Shown here piece by piece: positions 62,127 to 64,000 of a stretch of 64,000 bases of DNA; within the stretch, counting starts at the first letter, position 1, and each line of letters begins with the position of its first letter. Source of the DNA: Planctomycetota bacterium (lineage in GTDB: Bacteria > Planctomycetota > Phycisphaerae > Phycisphaerales > SM1A02); NCBI GenBank assembly GCA_021414025.1, contig JAIOPG010000004.1:124001-188000 (forward strand), given 5' to 3'. A model generated the notes under the pieces. It did not search any database. It was not told the DNA's origin and worked only from the letters and a program-made list of their open reading frames with translations. The position numbers and the translations under genes are program-made.

Positions 62127-62129
62127 GCG

Positions 62130-62591
62130 TCACTCGGCGGTTTCAGCCTTGCGGAACAGACTGTAGATCGATTCGGCGCACTGGGCCTCGTACAACTTTT
62201 CGCGAAACTCCGGATTGGTCATCAGTCGGCTGATGCGGCCCAGCGCCTGAATGTGCTCGGAGACGCACTCGGGCGGGCTGACCAGCAGGACGATCAGCCG
62301 CACCGGCTTCTTGTCGATCGAGTCGTACTCCATGGGCGCCCCCGGCTTGCCGATCGCCATGGCAATGCGCTTGACTGCGGCGCTCTTGCCGTGGGGCAGG
62401 GCCAGGCCCTCGCCGATCCCCGTGGAGCGCTGCGATTCGCGCTGCCAGACGACCTGCTTGATCGCCGCCGCGTCGGAGACCGCCCCGGAGGCCGCCAGTG
62501 CGTCGACCAGCTCATCGATCACCCCGTGCTTGTCGCGGGCGATCAATGGAACTTTGACGCAATCAATATTCAGGACTTCAAGAACATTCAT
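62130..62591 (-). CDS. PTS EIIA-like (PtsN/fructose-type) protein
   Basis: 153 residues. PTS EIIA type-2 domain: STGIGEGLALPHGKS with phospho-acceptor His67, preceded by a VVWQRES helix and followed by RLIVLLVSPPECVSEHIQALGRISRLMTNPEFREKL. It is probably a regulatory PtsN-like protein, since no sugar-transport EIIB/C gene is nearby. ATG 62591 is chosen; the longer frame from 62645 would start upstream of the TAGCAT box at 62615-62620, the candidate promoter. Confidence 0.88.
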   Translation of the reverse strand: MNVLEVLNIDCVKVPLIARDKHGVIDELVDALAASGAVSDAAAIKQVVWQRESQRSTGIGEGLALPHGKSAAVKRIAMAIGKPGAPMEYDSIDKKPVRLIVLLVSPPECVSEHIQALGRISRLMTNPEFREKLYEAQCAESIYSLFRKAETAE

Positions 62592-62614
62592 GGGAAAATA
62601 AGTCGATTCGGTCG

Positions 62615-62620
62615 ATGCTA
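62615..62620 (-). promoter_or_regulatory. -10-like hexamer TAGCAT for the EIIA-dnaJ unit
   Basis: 23 bases before ATG 62591; a leader of about 16 bases is expected, unlike the closer boxes elsewhere. Confidence 0.3.
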
Positions 62621-62651
62621 CCAAGAGCAGGCCCCCCGCGTCCATCGCGGA

Positions 62652-63995
62652 TCAATGATTCGAGAAGATGGCCGCAAAGGCCCCGTCCTGCCAGATCGCG
62701 GGGGTTTCGCCCGGCAACCCCTGAGGCATCTTCCGCTCGGACTTGCGAAGCGGGGTCTTGAGCCGCTGGGCAATCCAGCCCGCCATGCGCTCATTCTCCT
62801 CCTGTTCCAGGCTGCAGGTGGCGTAGAGAAGCGTTCCATGGTCCGCCAGCAGCGGCCGGTGTTCGTCCACGATTTTTCGCTGCAGCGCGACGAGGCGATC
62901 CACATTGGAGGGGGCGAAGCGGTACTTCGCCTCGGGCCGCCGCGCGAAGACGCCGCTGTTGGAGCAGGGTACGTCCAGCAGGAGCAGGTCCGCCTTGCCG
63001 AACCACTGCCCGATCTCCTCGGGTGTGACCACCTTGATGGCGGCCGCGCCTGCCGCCGCGGCCCGCCGCGCCGTGTCCTGAAGCGACGTCCGACGATGGA
63101 CGTCCGGATCGCTGGCGATGATCTCGGCGCCGGGGTAGCGCGCCGCCAGCTGCAGGGTCTTGGTGCCGCGCCCGGCGCAGGCGTCGATGATGATTTTGGG
63201 CGCCGTCAACTCCAGCAGCGACACCGCGAGGGCGCTGCCGACATCCTGCACACGGGCCAGCGGATATTTTTCCAGCGCCGCCAGCAGCGCCGAGTGAGTG
63301 CCATTCCAGAGGCGCGCACCGGGCGCCCCGTGGGGAATCGTCTCCGGCTCATCCACCGGCAGGCCGTAGAGCGTCAGCGGCGGATCGGTGAGTCCGTGGA
63401 AGCAGACGCGCCGCGCGTCCTTGGCGCCGAAACGGTTGGTCCAGCGCAGGACCAGCTCCAGCGGATGGCTCGTCTGCTGCGACAAGCGTTCCGGCGCCGA
63501 GCTGGCGAAAACCTCCGCCGACAATTTCCACGCCCCGCCATCCTCCAAGGGGAGATGATGGCGCTCAGGGCCCGTCAGCTTCATGAAGGCCTCCGCGGAA
63601 ATCCTTTCCACGCGCAGGGCGGCGATCTTGCGGAGCACGGCGTTGACCATGCCTCCGGCGCCAACGCGGATTGCGGTCTTGGCCCAGTGCACGGTCTCAT
63701 CCAGCACCGCGTGGTCGGGAATGCGGTCCATCAGCAGCAGCTGCGCCGCTCCGCCCATGAGCGCGGCGCGAAGCGCGGGCTGCACATTGACCCAGGGGCG
63801 GTCCAGCAGCGGGGCGACCACCGCCTCGAGCGTCAGCCAGCGCCGCACCACCTGCAGTTCAATCGTCCTACCCAGCGCCTTGTCGCGCGCGTCGATCCCC
63901 TCGGTCGGCGCCGCGTCAACCTGGAAGTCGAAACGGGGCCACTCCGCCGCGTAACGGGCGAGTCGCTCGTACGCCGACGCGCGACCGGGATTCAC
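62652..63995 (-). CDS. rsmB: 16S rRNA (cytosine-C5) methyltransferase RsmB/Sun (start may lie outside window)
   Basis: 447 residues from GTG 63995; the true start may be just beyond the window end. The N-terminal 140 residues form a NusB-like RNA-binding domain (RVGAGGMVNAVLRKIAAL), followed by the SAM-dependent methyltransferase: DACAGRGTKTLQLAARYP (SAM loop), VPCSNSGVFARRPEAKYRF and ATCSLEQEENE, which carry the two catalytic cysteines of m5C methylases. It modifies C967 of 16S rRNA in other bacteria. It ends 61 bases before the EIIA-like gene and points the same way. Confidence 0.92.
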   Translation of the reverse strand: MNPGRASAYERLARYAAEWPRFDFQVDAAPTEGIDARDKALGRTIELQVVRRWLTLEAVVAPLLDRPWVNVQPALRAALMGGAAQLLLMDRIPDHAVLDETVHWAKTAIRVGAGGMVNAVLRKIAALRVERISAEAFMKLTGPERHHLPLEDGGAWKLSAEVFASSAPERLSQQTSHPLELVLRWTNRFGAKDARRVCFHGLTDPPLTLYGLPVDEPETIPHGAPGARLWNGTHSALLAALEKYPLARVQDVGSALAVSLLELTAPKIIIDACAGRGTKTLQLAARYPGAEIIASDPDVHRRTSLQDTARRAAAAGAAAIKVVTPEEIGQWFGKADLLLLDVPCSNSGVFARRPEAKYRFAPSNVDRLVALQRKIVDEHRPLLADHGTLLYATCSLEQEENERMAGWIAQRLKTPLRKSERKMPQGLPGETPAIWQDGAFAAIFSNH

Positions 63996-64000
63996 GCTGC

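Overview
The window looks like chromosomal DNA of a high-G+C planctomycete, most likely class Phycisphaerae. The pointers are: two secreted proteins ending in the paired Asp-rich repeat with a CPGC linker (GC-type dockerin, typical of Phycisphaerae); pseudopilin-like proteins with an H-x9-DG tail; an LptD-like outer-membrane protein; MqnE of the futalosine menaquinone route; and many signal peptides and lipoboxes. No rRNA, CRISPR array, insertion sequence, phage or plasmid gene is visible. This is a dense core region with 52 protein genes (one or two cut by the window edges) and one tRNA.

Layout. 1-6032: end of an MFS transporter, a potassium-channel-like protein, a divergent secreted Pro-rich protein, transketolase-rpiB, a PepSY-FKBP fusion protein and a lipoprotein. 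6042-9085 (minus): M29 aminopeptidase, threonine aldolase, a coiled-coil membrane protein. 9176-14169 (plus): a large DUF115 / nucleotidyltransferase / radical-SAM-like fusion, a LON-substrate-binding-domain protein, LemA, RuvB. 14206-18348 (minus): LptD-like protein and a UbiA-family protein. 18413-30745 (plus): ribH-nusB-ftsY, a pseudopilin and partner, hrpB, folC, leuS, a large secreted protein. 30746-31143 is the only gap above 300 bases and holds hairpins and a promoter dyad. 31144-46148: DUF4026-like and PilZ proteins, pabB (minus), ppdK with a CBM9-like lipoprotein, HIT (minus), nadC-birA, two secreted proteins, an orphan ParA, a lipoprotein (minus), murJ. 46325-51225 (minus): an active/inactive M16 peptidase pair and mqnE. 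51380-56052 (plus): two dockerin-bearing secreted proteins and a pseudopilin. Then tRNA-Cys, a duplicated-domain secreted protein, two convergent cyclophilins, gatB-hpt, and (minus) rsmB, a PTS IIA-like protein and a DnaJ homologue.

Genes inside operons are joined by ATGA, TGATG or GTGA stop/start overlaps (tkt-rpiB, ribH-nusB-ftsY, 20302-20973, nadC-birA, 40835-41545, ppdK-37731, the M16 pair). Secreted and abundant-enzyme genes tend to carry a Shine-Dalgarno site. In contrast, about twenty first genes lack one and instead have a TANNNT -10-like hexamer only 6-9 bases before the start codon, which predicts widespread leaderless transcription. That pattern and the three-part fusion protein at 9176-11689 are the most interesting observations.
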